NCBI GenBank assembly: GCA_900555735.1
Contig: USMI01000049.1
Location: forward strand, 1 to 11,444
Length of the DNA: 11,444 nucleotides
Origin: an uncultured Eubacteriales bacterium
GTDB taxonomy: Bacteria > Bacillota > Clostridia > Oscillospirales > Oscillospiraceae
Direction of reading: 5' to 3'
Shown here one piece after another: positions 1 through 6,812 of the stretch; positions within the stretch are counted from its first letter, which is position 1; each line of letters starts with the position of its first letter. The translations under genes were made by a program, and so were the position numbers. The notes under the pieces were generated by a model. That model was not told where the DNA came from and did not search any database. It saw nothing but the letters and a program-made list of their open reading frames with translations.

Positions 1-596
1 AATTCTGCGATTTCCTCACCCATGTGATGGGGCCGGAGACGGAGGTGGTGCTCCACGACAGGGAGGGTACCATCATCTGGATCGCGCAGGGACACATCAC
101 CGGACGGGAGGTGGGCCAGCAGGATCTTCTGCCCGCCATGGAGCTGGTGGCCCGGCAGCGGGCCATGGAGGGCTTTGACTACACCACGGGGTACAAGAGC
201 TTCAGCCGGAAGGGAACGCCACTGCGCTCCTCGTCCCTGTTCTTCCGGGATGAGGAAGGGCGTCTGGACTATGTGCTGTGCGTGAATCAGGACATCAGCG
301 CCTATGTGAATTTGCAGCAGATGCTGGACGCCTTTATCGGCGACCGGCCCGCCGTGGCGCAGGTGCAGCCGGAGCAGGACACGCTGGACGATGTGGTGAT
401 GAAGATGATCCTTGGCGAGATCGCCCGGCTGAAGCCCGCCGACATCGACAGCAAGGAGGCCAAGCTGCGGCTCATCAAGCGGCTGAACGACAAGGGCATC
501 TTCGGCGCACGGGGCGCGGTGGGCACTGTGTGCGAGCTGCTGCACATCGCCCAGCCCACGCTGTATAAGTATTTGCAGGAAATGAAAGAGGAATGA
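1..596 (+). CDS. YheO/DauR-like PAS-HTH transcriptional regulator (5' end missing)
   Basis: The open frame runs in from the window edge (first full codon at position 3) and ends in TGA at 594-596, giving 197 visible residues. The first visible residues, FCDFLTHVMGPETEVVLHD, match the start of the YheO-like PAS domain, so the true start lies upstream and the GTG/ATG at 24-29 are internal. The PAS-like part covers about residues 1-110 (TGREVG, then LRSSSLFFRDEEGRLDYVLC). The C-terminal part, about 130-197, is a DauR-type helix-turn-helix: LNDKGIFGARGAVGTVCELL followed by PTLYKYLQEM. Proteins of this family are cytoplasmic DNA-binding regulators, some controlling amino-acid catabolism; the ligand and targets here are unknown. 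The gene is convergent with the tatD-like gene, and its stop codon lies inside a perfect hairpin. Confidence 0.88.
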   Translation, partial: FCDFLTHVMGPETEVVLHDREGTIIWIAQGHITGREVGQQDLLPAMELVARQRAMEGFDYTTGYKSFSRKGTPLRSSSLFFRDEEGRLDYVLCVNQDISAYVNLQQMLDAFIGDRPAVAQVQPEQDTLDDVVMKMILGEIARLKPADIDSKEAKLRLIKRLNDKGIFGARGAVGTVCELLHIAQPTLYKYLQEMKEE

Positions 597-616
597 GACG
601 ATCCGTCTCATTCCTC
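588..616. terminator. Hairpin spanning the regulator stop codon, possible terminator
   Basis: A perfect 13-bp stem (588-600 with 604-616, arms GAGGAATGAGACG / CGTCTCATTCCTC) with a 3-base loop ATC. The left arm is the last coding sequence plus the TGA stop, and the right arm is its inverted copy. No T-run follows, so it would be an atypical terminator or an mRNA 3'-end stabiliser. The repeat element begins at the next base. Confidence 0.55.
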
Positions 617-723
617 AGTGAAGAGAGAAGAGTGAAGAGCTGCGGTATGCCGCCTGCGGCGGCATGGTCCCAATATGTGCCGCGCAGCGGCACACCACAA
701 CTCTTCACTCTTCATTTTTCACT
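617..723. repeat. Palindromic dispersed repeat, two inverted copies of a ~48-bp unit
   Basis: A 107-bp element made of two head-to-head copies of one unit: 617 to about 664 on the + strand and 723 back to about 675 on the - strand. Both copies start AGTGAA, run through GAAGAGTGAAGAG and a CTGCGG/TTGTGG segment, and end in a GC hairpin. The hairpins are ATGCCGCC-TGC-GGCGGCAT at 648-666 and GTGCCGC-GCA-GCGGCAC near 677-693. A third copy lies at about 6813-6860. There is no coding capacity and no transposase. It fills the gap between two convergent genes, so REP/MITE-like or bidirectional terminator-like roles are possible (inference). Confidence 0.75.
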
Positions 724-727
724 TTCT

Positions 728-751
728 CGCTTATTTGATGTCAAATAAGCG
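728..751. terminator. Hairpin spanning the tatD stop codon
   Basis: A perfect palindrome with arms CGCTTATTTGA (728-738) and TCAAATAAGCG (741-751). It contains the TAA stop of the minus-strand TatD gene (731-733) and its last codons. As in the convergent regulator gene, the 3' coding end pairs with an inverted copy of itself just outside the repeat. There is no clear U-run on the minus strand, so terminator activity is only possible. Confidence 0.5.
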
Positions 752-1486
752 TTTCCCGTTCTCCATGGTCAGCCGGGCCATTTCCTCCGTGGTCATGCCC
801 TTGATCTGGGCCAGCTTTTCGGCAATGTAGCACACATTGCGGGAGTCGTTACGCTTGCCCCGCATGGGGACGGGGGACATATAGGGAGAATCCGTCTCGA
901 TCAGAATACGGTCAAGCGGCACCATCTCCGCCACCTCCACGGTCTTGCGGGCGTTCTTATAGGTCACAGGGCCGTCGAAGCCCAGATACCACCCCAGCAC
1001 CAGCAACTCTTTCGCCATCTCCACGCTGCCGGAATAGCAGTGGAACACGCCCCGCAGGGCGGGGTACTCCTTCACGATGGCCATCGAATCGCCGTGAGCC
1101 TCCCGGTCGTGGACGATCACCGGCAGATCCAGCTCCAGTGCCAGTTCCAGCTGGGCGCGGAACACCTGCTGCTGGAACTCGCGGGGCGGATTCTCCGCCC
1201 AGTAGTAGTCAAGGCCGATCTCGCCGATGGCCACCACCTTGGGCTCCCTCGCCAGCTGCCGCAGAGCGTCCATGTGCTCCGGCACGAAGTCGCCGCAGTT
1301 TTCCGGATGGATGCCCACAGCGGCGTACACATGGGGATGGCGCGCCGCCAGATCGACAGCCGCCTGAGAGGACGCCAGCGTACAGCCGGGATCGATCACC
1401 AGACCGTCGAAGGCGGCAAGTACCGCGTCACGGTCGGCGTCAAAGGCCTCGTCGTCATAGTGGGCGTGGGTATCGAACAGCGTCAT
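731..1486 (-). CDS. TatD family metal-dependent hydrolase (DNase)
   Basis: This 251-residue protein is the normal length for the TatD family, TIM-barrel metallohydrolases with two metal ions that include 3'-5' DNA exonucleases. Visible metal and active-site motifs are DTHAH (H7, H9), GIHPE (58-62), AIGEIGLDYYW (E89), VIVHDREA (H126), FHCYSG (H149) and ETDSPY (D199), all intact. The protein should be cytoplasmic and soluble. Its ATG overlaps the stop of the upstream ABM gene in an ATGA junction (1483-1486) and no strong ribosome binding site is seen, so translation is probably coupled. The family is certain. The physiological substrate (DNA repair, apoptotic-like DNA or D-aminoacyl-tRNA) is not decided by sequence. 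In many Firmicutes tatD sits next to metG, as here with one gene between. Confidence 0.92.
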   Translation of the reverse strand: MTLFDTHAHYDDEAFDADRDAVLAAFDGLVIDPGCTLASSQAAVDLAARHPHVYAAVGIHPENCGDFVPEHMDALRQLAREPKVVAIGEIGLDYYWAENPPREFQQQVFRAQLELALELDLPVIVHDREAHGDSMAIVKEYPALRGVFHCYSGSVEMAKELLVLGWYLGFDGPVTYKNARKTVEVAEMVPLDRILIETDSPYMSPVPMRGKRNDSRNVCYIAEKLAQIKGMTTEEMARLTMENGKRLFDIK

Positions 1487-1770
1487 ACCAGCTGTACCTT
1501 GCCCATCTCGGTACCGTCGATGTACTGGGCCTTCAACTCACGCAGGCGGGTCATGTGGGGCTGCTGCATGTGGACGCGCTGGTGCTCCTCGGTCTCCCAC
1601 TGCTCGATCAGCAGCACCACGTTCTCCTCCTGCGCGGAGAAATAGTAGTCATAGCGGATGCAGCCCGCCTCGGCGCGGATAGTGGTCAGGATGCCCTCGG
1701 ACACGATGTCCCGGACGTAGCTCTCCCGGCAGCCGGGCTTGGCGGTGTATTTTACATATAGGGTCAGCAT
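1483..1770 (-). CDS. ABM-domain putative quinol monooxygenase
   Basis: This 95-residue protein is the size of a single antibiotic-biosynthesis-monooxygenase (ABM) domain, a ferredoxin-like fold that usually dimerises. Typical features are the opening strand LTLYVKYTAKPG, the central AEAGCIRYDYYFSAQEENVV, the conserved EQWETEEHQRVHMQQPHM, and a final strand near the C-terminus. Homologues such as YgiN act on quinols, but many members have no known substrate, so the function is a family-level call. The start is fixed by the domain: the ATG at 1770 gives a complete first strand. AAAGGAG lies about 11 bases upstream, but it is inside the long hairpin at 1775-1818, suggesting restricted translation. 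The gene sits downstream of metG and overlaps tatD by 4 bases. Confidence 0.85.
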   Translation of the reverse strand: MLTLYVKYTAKPGCRESYVRDIVSEGILTTIRAEAGCIRYDYYFSAQEENVVLLIEQWETEEHQRVHMQQPHMTRLRELKAQYIDGTEMGKVQLV

Positions 1771-1774
1771 TTAA

Positions 1775-1818
1775 AATCACGCTCCTTTGCGCCTATTGTA
1801 GCGCAAAGGAGCGTGATT
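1775..1818 (-). promoter_or_regulatory. Hairpin that includes the ABM ribosome binding site (terminator or attenuator)
   Basis: A perfect 18-bp stem (1775-1792 with 1801-1818) and an 8-base loop lie between the metG stop and the ABM start. On the minus-strand transcript the 3' arm carries AAAGGAG, the ribosome binding site of the ABM gene, and is followed by TTTTAAATG. The structure could end metG transcription, mask the ABM ribosome binding site, or both. The pairing is directly visible; the function is inferred. Confidence 0.75.
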
Positions 1819-1846
1819 GTCCATATAAGTTTAGGGTTTGACGAAG

Positions 1847-3811
1847 TTAACAGAGCTTGGCACCTGCGGGGACACTATCGTCAATAATCATCAGGTTTAC
1901 CTTCTCCTCGCCCTTTTCCTTGTGGACGGCGGAGATCAGCATACCGTTGCTGGGAATACCCATCATCTTGCGGGGCGGCAGGTTCAGAATGGCCACGGCG
2001 GTCTTGCCGATCAGATCCTCCGGCTCATAGTAATGGTGGATGCCGGAGACGATGATGCGGTCGGTGCCGCTGCCGTCGTCCAGCGTGAACTTCAGCAGCT
2101 TGTCGGACTTCTTTACCGCCTCGCAGTTCTTGATCTTCACGGCGCGGAAATCGGACTTCAGGAAGGTGTCGAAGTCCACCTCCTGCTCCACATAGGGCTC
2201 CAGCTCGATGGCGGGCAGGGCGGCCTTCTTCTGGGCCTCCTGCATGGCGTTCAGCTCCGCCAGCGCCTTTTCCGTGTCCACACGGGGGAACAGGTTCTCG
2301 CCCTTGGCCACCTGCACCTCGGCGGGCAGGGTGCCCCAGACGTTGGCCTTCTCCCAAGTATGATCCCCGGCGGCTGCGCCGATCTTCACAAAGATCTTGT
2401 CGCAGCTTTCCGGCATCACGGGGGTCAGCAGGGTGGTGCAGACGCGGATGGTCTCCAGCAGGTTATAGAGGACGGTGGCCAGACGGGCGCGCTTGGTCTC
2501 GTCCTTGCCCAGCACCCAAGGCGCGGTCTCGTCGATATACTTGTTGGCGCGGTCGATGACCTTGAACACCTCGTCGATGCCGTTCTGCAACTGCAGCTTC
2601 TCCATCTCGGCCTCGTAGCGGTCGCGGAGGCCGCAGACGGTCTTTTTCAGGTCGCAGTCCTCCGGCGCGTCCTCACGGTCGGCGGGCAGCTTGCCGCCGA
2701 AGTACTTCTCCACCATGCCGGTGGTGCGGCTGACCAGATTGCCCAGTTTATTGGCAAGGTCGGTGTTGATGGTGGAGATCAGCAGCTCGTTGGAGAAGTT
2801 GCCGTCAGAGCCGAAGGGGAAGGTACGCAGCAGGAAGAAGCGCAGGGCATCCACGCCGAATATCTCAGACAGGGCGTAGGGGTCAACAACATTGCCCTTG
2901 GACTTGGACATCTTGCCGCCGTCGATCACCAGCCAGCCGTGGCCGTACACATGCTTGGGCAGGGGCAGACCCATGCTCATCAGCATGGCGGGCCAGATGA
3001 TGGAGTGGAAGCGAACGATCTCCTTGCCCACGATGTGGTAATCGGCGGGCCAGTACTTGTCGAAATCGTGATACTTGTCGTTATACAGGCCCAGAGCGGT
3101 GGCGTAGTTGAACAGGGCGTCCACCCACACATACACCACATGGCCGGGGTCGAAGTCCACGGGGATGCCCCAGCTGAAGCTGGTACGGCTGACGCACAGG
3201 TCCTCCAGACCCGGCTTGATGAAGTTGTTGACCATCTCATTGACGCGGGTGCGGGGCTGCAGGAAGTCGGTGTCCTCCAGCAGGTGCTGCACCTTGTCGG
3301 CGTACTTGCTCAGGCGGAAGAAGTAGGCCTCCTCCTCGGCGTCGTGGACCTCGCGGCCGCAGTCGGGGCACTTGCCGTCCACCAGCTGGCTCTCCGTCCA
3401 GAAGCTCTCACAGGGAGTGCAGTACTTGCCCTTGTAGGCGCCCTTGTAGATGTCGCCGTTTTCGTACATCTTCCGGAAGACCTTCTGGATGGCCTCCACA
3501 TGGTAGTCGTCGGTGGTGCGGATGAAGCGGTCGTTGGAAATGTTCATCAGCTTCCACAGATCGCGGACGCCGCGAGGGCCGTCCACGATGCGGTCCACGA
3601 AGGCCTGCGGGGTCATACCGGCTTCCTCGGCCTTGGTCTCGATCTTCTGGCCATGCTCGTCGGTACCGGTCAGGAACATGACGTCATAACCCTGCAGACG
3701 CTTATAGCGGGCGATGGCGTCGGTGGCCACGGTGCAGTAGCTGTGGCCGATGTGCAGCTTGTCCGAGGGGTAGTAAATGGGTGTGGTGATATAGAACTTT
3801 TTCTTTTCCAT
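1847..3811 (-). CDS. metG: Methionyl-tRNA synthetase with C-terminal tRNA-binding domain
   Basis: This cytoplasmic enzyme charges tRNA(Met) with methionine using ATP. The 654-residue protein begins MEKKKFYITTPIYYPSDKLH; the open frame continues upstream through the leader, but this ATG follows AAGGAGAG and gives the family N-terminus. The class I signatures are both present: HIGH at 20-23 and KMSKS at 300-304. A zinc knuckle has cysteines at about 131, 134, 148 and 151 (CTPC, CPDC). An anticodon-binding helical domain follows, and the last ~110 residues form an EMAP/Trbp111-type OB fold (DFRAVKIKNCEAVKKSDKLL, then PPRKMMGIPSNGM). The length fits the bacterial type with the fused C-terminal domain. 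Expression is under a T-box leader with an AUG specifier. TatD and ABM genes follow downstream. Confidence 0.97.
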   Translation of the reverse strand: MEKKKFYITTPIYYPSDKLHIGHSYCTVATDAIARYKRLQGYDVMFLTGTDEHGQKIETKAEEAGMTPQAFVDRIVDGPRGVRDLWKLMNISNDRFIRTTDDYHVEAIQKVFRKMYENGDIYKGAYKGKYCTPCESFWTESQLVDGKCPDCGREVHDAEEEAYFFRLSKYADKVQHLLEDTDFLQPRTRVNEMVNNFIKPGLEDLCVSRTSFSWGIPVDFDPGHVVYVWVDALFNYATALGLYNDKYHDFDKYWPADYHIVGKEIVRFHSIIWPAMLMSMGLPLPKHVYGHGWLVIDGGKMSKSKGNVVDPYALSEIFGVDALRFFLLRTFPFGSDGNFSNELLISTINTDLANKLGNLVSRTTGMVEKYFGGKLPADREDAPEDCDLKKTVCGLRDRYEAEMEKLQLQNGIDEVFKVIDRANKYIDETAPWVLGKDETKRARLATVLYNLLETIRVCTTLLTPVMPESCDKIFVKIGAAAGDHTWEKANVWGTLPAEVQVAKGENLFPRVDTEKALAELNAMQEAQKKAALPAIELEPYVEQEVDFDTFLKSDFRAVKIKNCEAVKKSDKLLKFTLDDGSGTDRIIVSGIHHYYEPEDLIGKTAVAILNLPPRKMMGIPSNGMLISAVHKEKGEEKVNLMIIDDSVPAGAKLC

Positions 3812-3879
3812 GGGGATATCTCTCCTTTTCCGCCGCCCCGAATGGAAGGACGGCTTAAAATTATTTTTCCTGTTTTTTC

Positions 3880-3917
3880 TGAAAATATAAAACGCCCTTA
3901 GCGTCATGCTAAGGGCG
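3880..3917 (-). terminator. T-box-controlled intrinsic terminator upstream of metG
   Basis: On the minus strand, a 10-bp stem CGCCCTTAGC / GCTAAGGGCG (3917-3908 with 3902-3893) with a 5-base loop is followed by TTTTATATTTTC. It lies immediately downstream of the T-box core, as expected for the competing terminator of a T-box leader. Confidence 0.92.
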
Positions 3918-4171
3918 ACTTGAACCGGTCGCGGTACCACCTTGCTTCGCCCCGGCCTTGCGGCCGCGGCCTTACGGAGTGCCAGCACACTCCCGCGCTT
4001 TAACGGGCGCTCTCCCGTTCCGGCCTGACGCTTCTTACGCTTGGCCGGACAGCTCCGGAGCCATGTTCGCCGGTTTCCTCCGCGCCCGCTTTCACCTTTC
4101 CGGGCTCTCTTGTGGCGGTATCTGCCGGTTACTCTCTCTTTCATCGCTTTTTCTTTGCACTTTATGCATTT
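3885..4171 (-). promoter_or_regulatory. T-box riboswitch (tRNA-Met sensing leader of metG)
   Basis: On the minus strand the metG leader of about 360 nt carries the T-box core AAGGTGGTACCGCG (3930-3943), the segment that pairs with the uncharged tRNA acceptor end. Stem I is suggested by GCGATGAAAGAGAGAGTAA near its 5' side and by GAACATGG on its 3' side, which places a likely AUG specifier codon at 4062-4064. Linker hairpins are visible at 3977-3992 and 4002-4019. The terminator follows at 3893-3917. Established knowledge: uncharged tRNA stabilises the antiterminator and turns the gene on. The AUG specifier agrees with the downstream gene. Exact stem I boundaries are approximate. Confidence 0.92.
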
Positions 4172-4177
4172 TTGGGT

Positions 4178-4206
4178 ATCATACTCCAAAATGTAGAGTT
4201 TGTCAA
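4178..4206 (-). promoter_or_regulatory. Sigma-A promoter of metG
   Basis: On the minus strand, TTGACA (4206-4201) and TATGAT (4183-4178) are separated by exactly 17 bases. Transcription should start near 4171, just before the T-box stem I. The -35 box matches consensus exactly and the -10 box differs by one base. Confidence 0.9.
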
Positions 4207-4238
4207 CCGTTACGGCAGTTTTCTGTGTAAATTCACGC

Positions 4239-4267
4239 TTTACAGCGGAAGAAAAGTTTTGTATAAT
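4239..4267 (+). promoter_or_regulatory. Sigma-A promoter of the butyrate kinase gene
   Basis: TTTACA (4239-4244) and TATAAT (4262-4267) are separated by 17 bases on the + strand. Transcription would start near 4274, leaving a leader of about 50 bases before the ATG at 4323. This promoter is divergent from the metG promoter, with 32 bases between the two -35 boxes. Confidence 0.85.
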
Positions 4268-4322
4268 GTGGGTTGGAAATTTTTTATGGTGGCGAATTAC
4301 CATACACACAGGAGGAACAAAA

Positions 4323-5411
4323 ATGTCTTTCAAGATTCTTGTTATCAATCCCGGTTCCACTTCCACCAAGATCGGTGTCTATGAGGACGAGACCCTGCTG
4401 TTTGACAGGACCCTGCGTCACAGTGCCGAGGATATCGCCCAGTTCAACTCCATCCCCGCCCAGAAGGACTGGCGCTGCCAGCTGGTGCTGAAGGCCCTGC
4501 GGGAAGAGAATTTCGATATCAACACCCTGTCTGCCGTTTCCGGCCGCGGCGGTCTGCTGCGTCCCATCCGCGGCGGCACCTACGCCGTCAACGACAATCT
4601 GGTGAACGACTGCACCATCGGCGTGCAGGGCCAGCATGCCTCCAATCTGGGCGGCATCATCGCCCGCGAGATCGGCGACTCTCTGGGCATCCCCTCCTAC
4701 ATCGTTGACCCCGTGGTGGTGGACGAGCTGGCCGATGTGGCCCGCTATGCCGGCCATCCCCTGTTCCAGCGCGTCAGCATTTTCCACGCCCTGAACCAGA
4801 AGGCCGTGGCCAAGCGCTACGCCAAGGAGCACGGCAAGAGCTACGAGGATTTGAACCTGATCGTCTGCCATCTGGGCGGCGGCGTCTCCATCGGCGCGCA
4901 CTGCCACGGCAGCGTCATCGACACCCAGAACGCTCTGGACGGCGACGGCCCCTTCTCCCCCGAGCGCTCCGGCTCCCTGCCCACCGGCCAGCTGGTGAAG
5001 CTGTGCTGCAGCGGCAAGTATACCGAGGCTGAGCTGAACCGCATGCTGTCCGGCCGCGGCGGTCTGGTGGCCTATACCGGCTCCAACGACATGCGCTATC
5101 TGCTGGCCGAGGCCAAGAACGACAAGAAGATCGCCGGTGTGGTGGAAGCCTTCCACTATCAGATCGCCAAGGAAGTGGGCGCCATGGCCGTTGTCATGAA
5201 GGGCAAGGTGGACCAGATCATCCTGACCGGTGGCATCGCCTACGGCAAGGAGACCGTGGACGCCATCAGCGAGATGGTGGATTGGATCGCGCCCATCACC
5301 GTGTATCCCGGCGAGGACGAGCTGCTGGCTCTGGCACAGGGCGCGCTGCGTGTCCTGCGCGGCGAGGAGAAGGCACAGGAGTATCGCCGTCCCCGTCCCA
5401 CCGAGGCGTAA
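4323..5411 (+). CDS. buk: Butyrate kinase
   Basis: This cytoplasmic enzyme interconverts butyryl-phosphate + ADP and butyrate + ATP, the final energy-yielding step of the phosphotransbutyrylase/kinase route to butyrate; related enzymes use branched-chain acids. The 362 residues match the family length. The ASKHA-fold motifs are in order: NPGSTSTK (9-16), SGRGGLLRPI (73-82), VDPVVVDE (128-135), HLGGGVSIGAH (183-193), GDGPFSPERSG (207-217), TGGIAYG (302-308) and YPGEDELLALAQGAL (328-342). The frame is open further upstream, but the ATG at 4323 has AGGAGG 7 bases before it and gives the standard N-terminus. No phosphotransbutyrylase (ptb) gene lies next to it; the next gene is a flavodiiron protein, with a hairpin between them. 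Acetate kinase is less likely given the motifs and length. Confidence 0.94.
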   Translation: MSFKILVINPGSTSTKIGVYEDETLLFDRTLRHSAEDIAQFNSIPAQKDWRCQLVLKALREENFDINTLSAVSGRGGLLRPIRGGTYAVNDNLVNDCTIGVQGQHASNLGGIIAREIGDSLGIPSYIVDPVVVDELADVARYAGHPLFQRVSIFHALNQKAVAKRYAKEHGKSYEDLNLIVCHLGGGVSIGAHCHGSVIDTQNALDGDGPFSPERSGSLPTGQLVKLCCSGKYTEAELNRMLSGRGGLVAYTGSNDMRYLLAEAKNDKKIAGVVEAFHYQIAKEVGAMAVVMKGKVDQIILTGGIAYGKETVDAISEMVDWIAPITVYPGEDELLALAQGALRVLRGEEKAQEYRRPRPTEA

Positions 5412-5434
5412 CAAACAGCGTATTCTCTAAGGAT

Positions 5435-5465
5435 GCCCGGCGGCTTTCGCTGCCGGGCGCCTTTT
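5435..5465 (+). terminator. Intrinsic terminator after buk
   Basis: The stem GCCCGGCGGC / GCTGCCGGGC (5435-5444 with 5449-5458, one G-T wobble) has a TTTC loop and is followed by GCCTTTT. It lies 23 bases past the buk stop. The T-tract is short, so some read-through into the flavodiiron gene is possible. Confidence 0.7.
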
Positions 5466-5492
5466 CCCTTATTGAAAAGGAGGTCATTTTTC

Positions 5493-6653
5493 ATGTTTAT
5501 CAGCAACGATATCCGGTATATCGGCGTCAACGACCATCAGGTGACGCTGTTTGAGGGGCAGTACGATGTGCCGCTGGGCATGGCCTACAACTCCTACGTC
5601 ATTCTGGACGGGAAGATCGCCGTGATGGACACGGTGGACGCCCATTTCGGCAAGGAGTGGATGGACAACCTGACGGCGGCGCTGGAGGGCCGCACGCCGG
5701 ACTATCTGGTGGTACAGCACATGGAGCCAGATCACAGCGCCAACATCGTGCGCTTTATGGACGCCTATCCCGCCGCCGTGGTGGTGGCGTCTCAAGCGGC
5801 ATTCCGGATGATGAAGCAGTTCTACGGCAGCGACTACGCCGACCGCCGTCTGGTGGTGGGCGAGGGCGACACGCTGGCGCTGGGCCGCCATACACTCACC
5901 TTCCTGACGGCCCCCATGGTACACTGGCCGGAGGTGATCGTCACCTATGCCGGCACGGACAAGGTGCTGTTCTCCGCCGACGGACTGGGCAAGTTCGGCG
6001 CGCTGAATATGGAGGATCCCGAGGGCTGGGCCTGCGAAGCGCGGCGCTACTACTTCGGCATCGTGGGCAAGTTCGGCGCACAGGTACAGGCGCTGCTGAA
6101 AAAGGCCGCGGCGGTGGACATCCAGACGGTCTGCCCCCTTCACGGCCCGGTGCTGACCGGCGGGGAGCTGGCGGAGGCCCTGCGGCTGTACGACATCTGG
6201 TCCCGCTACGATGTGGAGAGCGAGGGCGTGATGATCGCCTATGCCTCCGTATACGGCAACACGGAGAAGGCGGCGCAGCTGCTGGCCGAAAAGCTGAAGG
6301 AAAAGGGCTGCCCCAAGGTGGCGCTGACCTGCGTGCAGCGGGAGGACTGGGCCGAGGCGGTGGAGGACGCCTTCCGCTACGGCAAGCTGGTGGTGGCCGC
6401 GCCCACCTATAACGGTTTCCTGTTCCCGGCCATGCGGGAGTTCCTTGAGCACCTGACCGAGCGGAATTATCAGAACCGGCAGGTGGCGTTCATCGAAAAC
6501 GGCTCCTGGGCCCCTGCCGCCGCGCGGGAGATGAAAAAGCTGCTGGAGGGCTGCAAGAACGTGACCCTGGGCAGCACGGTGACCATCCGCTCCGCCATGA
6601 CGGAGGAAAACAAGGCGCAGCTGGATGCGCTGGCAGATGAGCTTCTGGCATGA
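5493..6653 (+). CDS. Flavodiiron protein (FprA-type O2/NO reductase)
   Basis: Flavodiiron proteins reduce O2 to water and/or NO to N2O in the cytoplasm of anaerobes, using a diiron site and FMN. The 386-residue protein has an N-terminal metallo-beta-lactamase-like domain (about 1-245) with every diiron ligand in place: H76-x-E78-x-D80-H81, H144, D163 and H217. The C-terminal flavodoxin domain (about 250-386) opens with MIAYASVYGNTEKAA and has the AAPTYNG segment. The ATG at 5493 follows AAGGAGG by 9 bases. There is no C-terminal rubredoxin domain, so electrons must come from separate proteins such as rubredoxin, which are not encoded in this window. The gene lies 81 bases after buk on the same strand; a terminator between them argues for at least partly separate control. 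The TGA stop lies within a hairpin, followed by the repeat region. Confidence 0.94.
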   Translation: MFISNDIRYIGVNDHQVTLFEGQYDVPLGMAYNSYVILDGKIAVMDTVDAHFGKEWMDNLTAALEGRTPDYLVVQHMEPDHSANIVRFMDAYPAAVVVASQAAFRMMKQFYGSDYADRRLVVGEGDTLALGRHTLTFLTAPMVHWPEVIVTYAGTDKVLFSADGLGKFGALNMEDPEGWACEARRYYFGIVGKFGAQVQALLKKAAAVDIQTVCPLHGPVLTGGELAEALRLYDIWSRYDVESEGVMIAYASVYGNTEKAAQLLAEKLKEKGCPKVALTCVQREDWAEAVEDAFRYGKLVVAAPTYNGFLFPAMREFLEHLTERNYQNRQVAFIENGSWAPAAAREMKKLLEGCKNVTLGSTVTIRSAMTEENKAQLDALADELLA

Positions 6654-6674
6654 AATCTGACGATTTCATTGCCA
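6646..6674. terminator. Hairpin spanning the flavodiiron gene stop codon
   Basis: TGGCATGAAAT (6646-6656) pairs with ATTTCATTGCCA (6663-6674), with one bulged base and loop CTGACG. The TGA stop (6651-6653) is inside the left arm. No U-run follows. It resembles the palindromes at the ends of the regulator and tatD genes. Confidence 0.5.
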
Positions 6675-6812
6675 AAGGGATTGCGGCCGACTGCGCGCGC
6701 CCGTTGGGCACACTTGCTGGCCGAAAAGAATTTTTCTGACGCACATGTCGTCAGAAAAATAATTTCAATGCTTCGCGGCGTCCGCGCCGCGAACTCTGCG
6801 AGGCTTTTGATT
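6675..6812. other. Non-coding hairpin-rich segment of the convergent junction
   Basis: No credible gene is seen. The segment holds a perfect 12-bp hairpin ATTTTTCTGACG / CGTCAGAAAAAT (6730-6741 with 6749-6760, 7-base loop) and a perfect 9-bp hairpin TTCGCGGCG / CGCCGCGAA (6772-6780 with 6785-6793, loop TCCG). With the flanking hairpins, nearly the whole gap between the flavodiiron and surface-protein genes can fold. It may be the inner part of a longer repeat whose right end is the unit at 6813-6860. Confidence 0.6.

Noticed and set aside
588..751. CRISPR array or insertion sequence at the first repeat locus
   Set aside because: There are only two inverted copies of the unit, no regular spacers, no cas genes and no transposase frame.
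1838..3901. 687-residue open frame on the + strand opposite metG
   Set aside because: It is the antisense shadow of metG, with a low-complexity His/Gln/Val/Leu/Gly-rich translation typical of GC-rich opposite frames and no ribosome binding site or family match.
3812..4369. N-terminal extension of MetG through the leader region
   Set aside because: The frame is open by chance, but it covers the T-box, terminator and promoter; the ribosome binding site and family N-terminus place the start at 3811.
4284..5414. 376-residue open frame on the - strand opposite butyrate kinase
   Set aside because: Shadow of buk with the same biased composition; it would also run across the buk promoter leader. 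No recognisable domain.
5484..6452. 322-residue open frame on the - strand opposite the flavodiiron gene
   Set aside because: Antisense shadow; His/Val/Gln-rich with no known domain, while the + strand protein has every diiron ligand.
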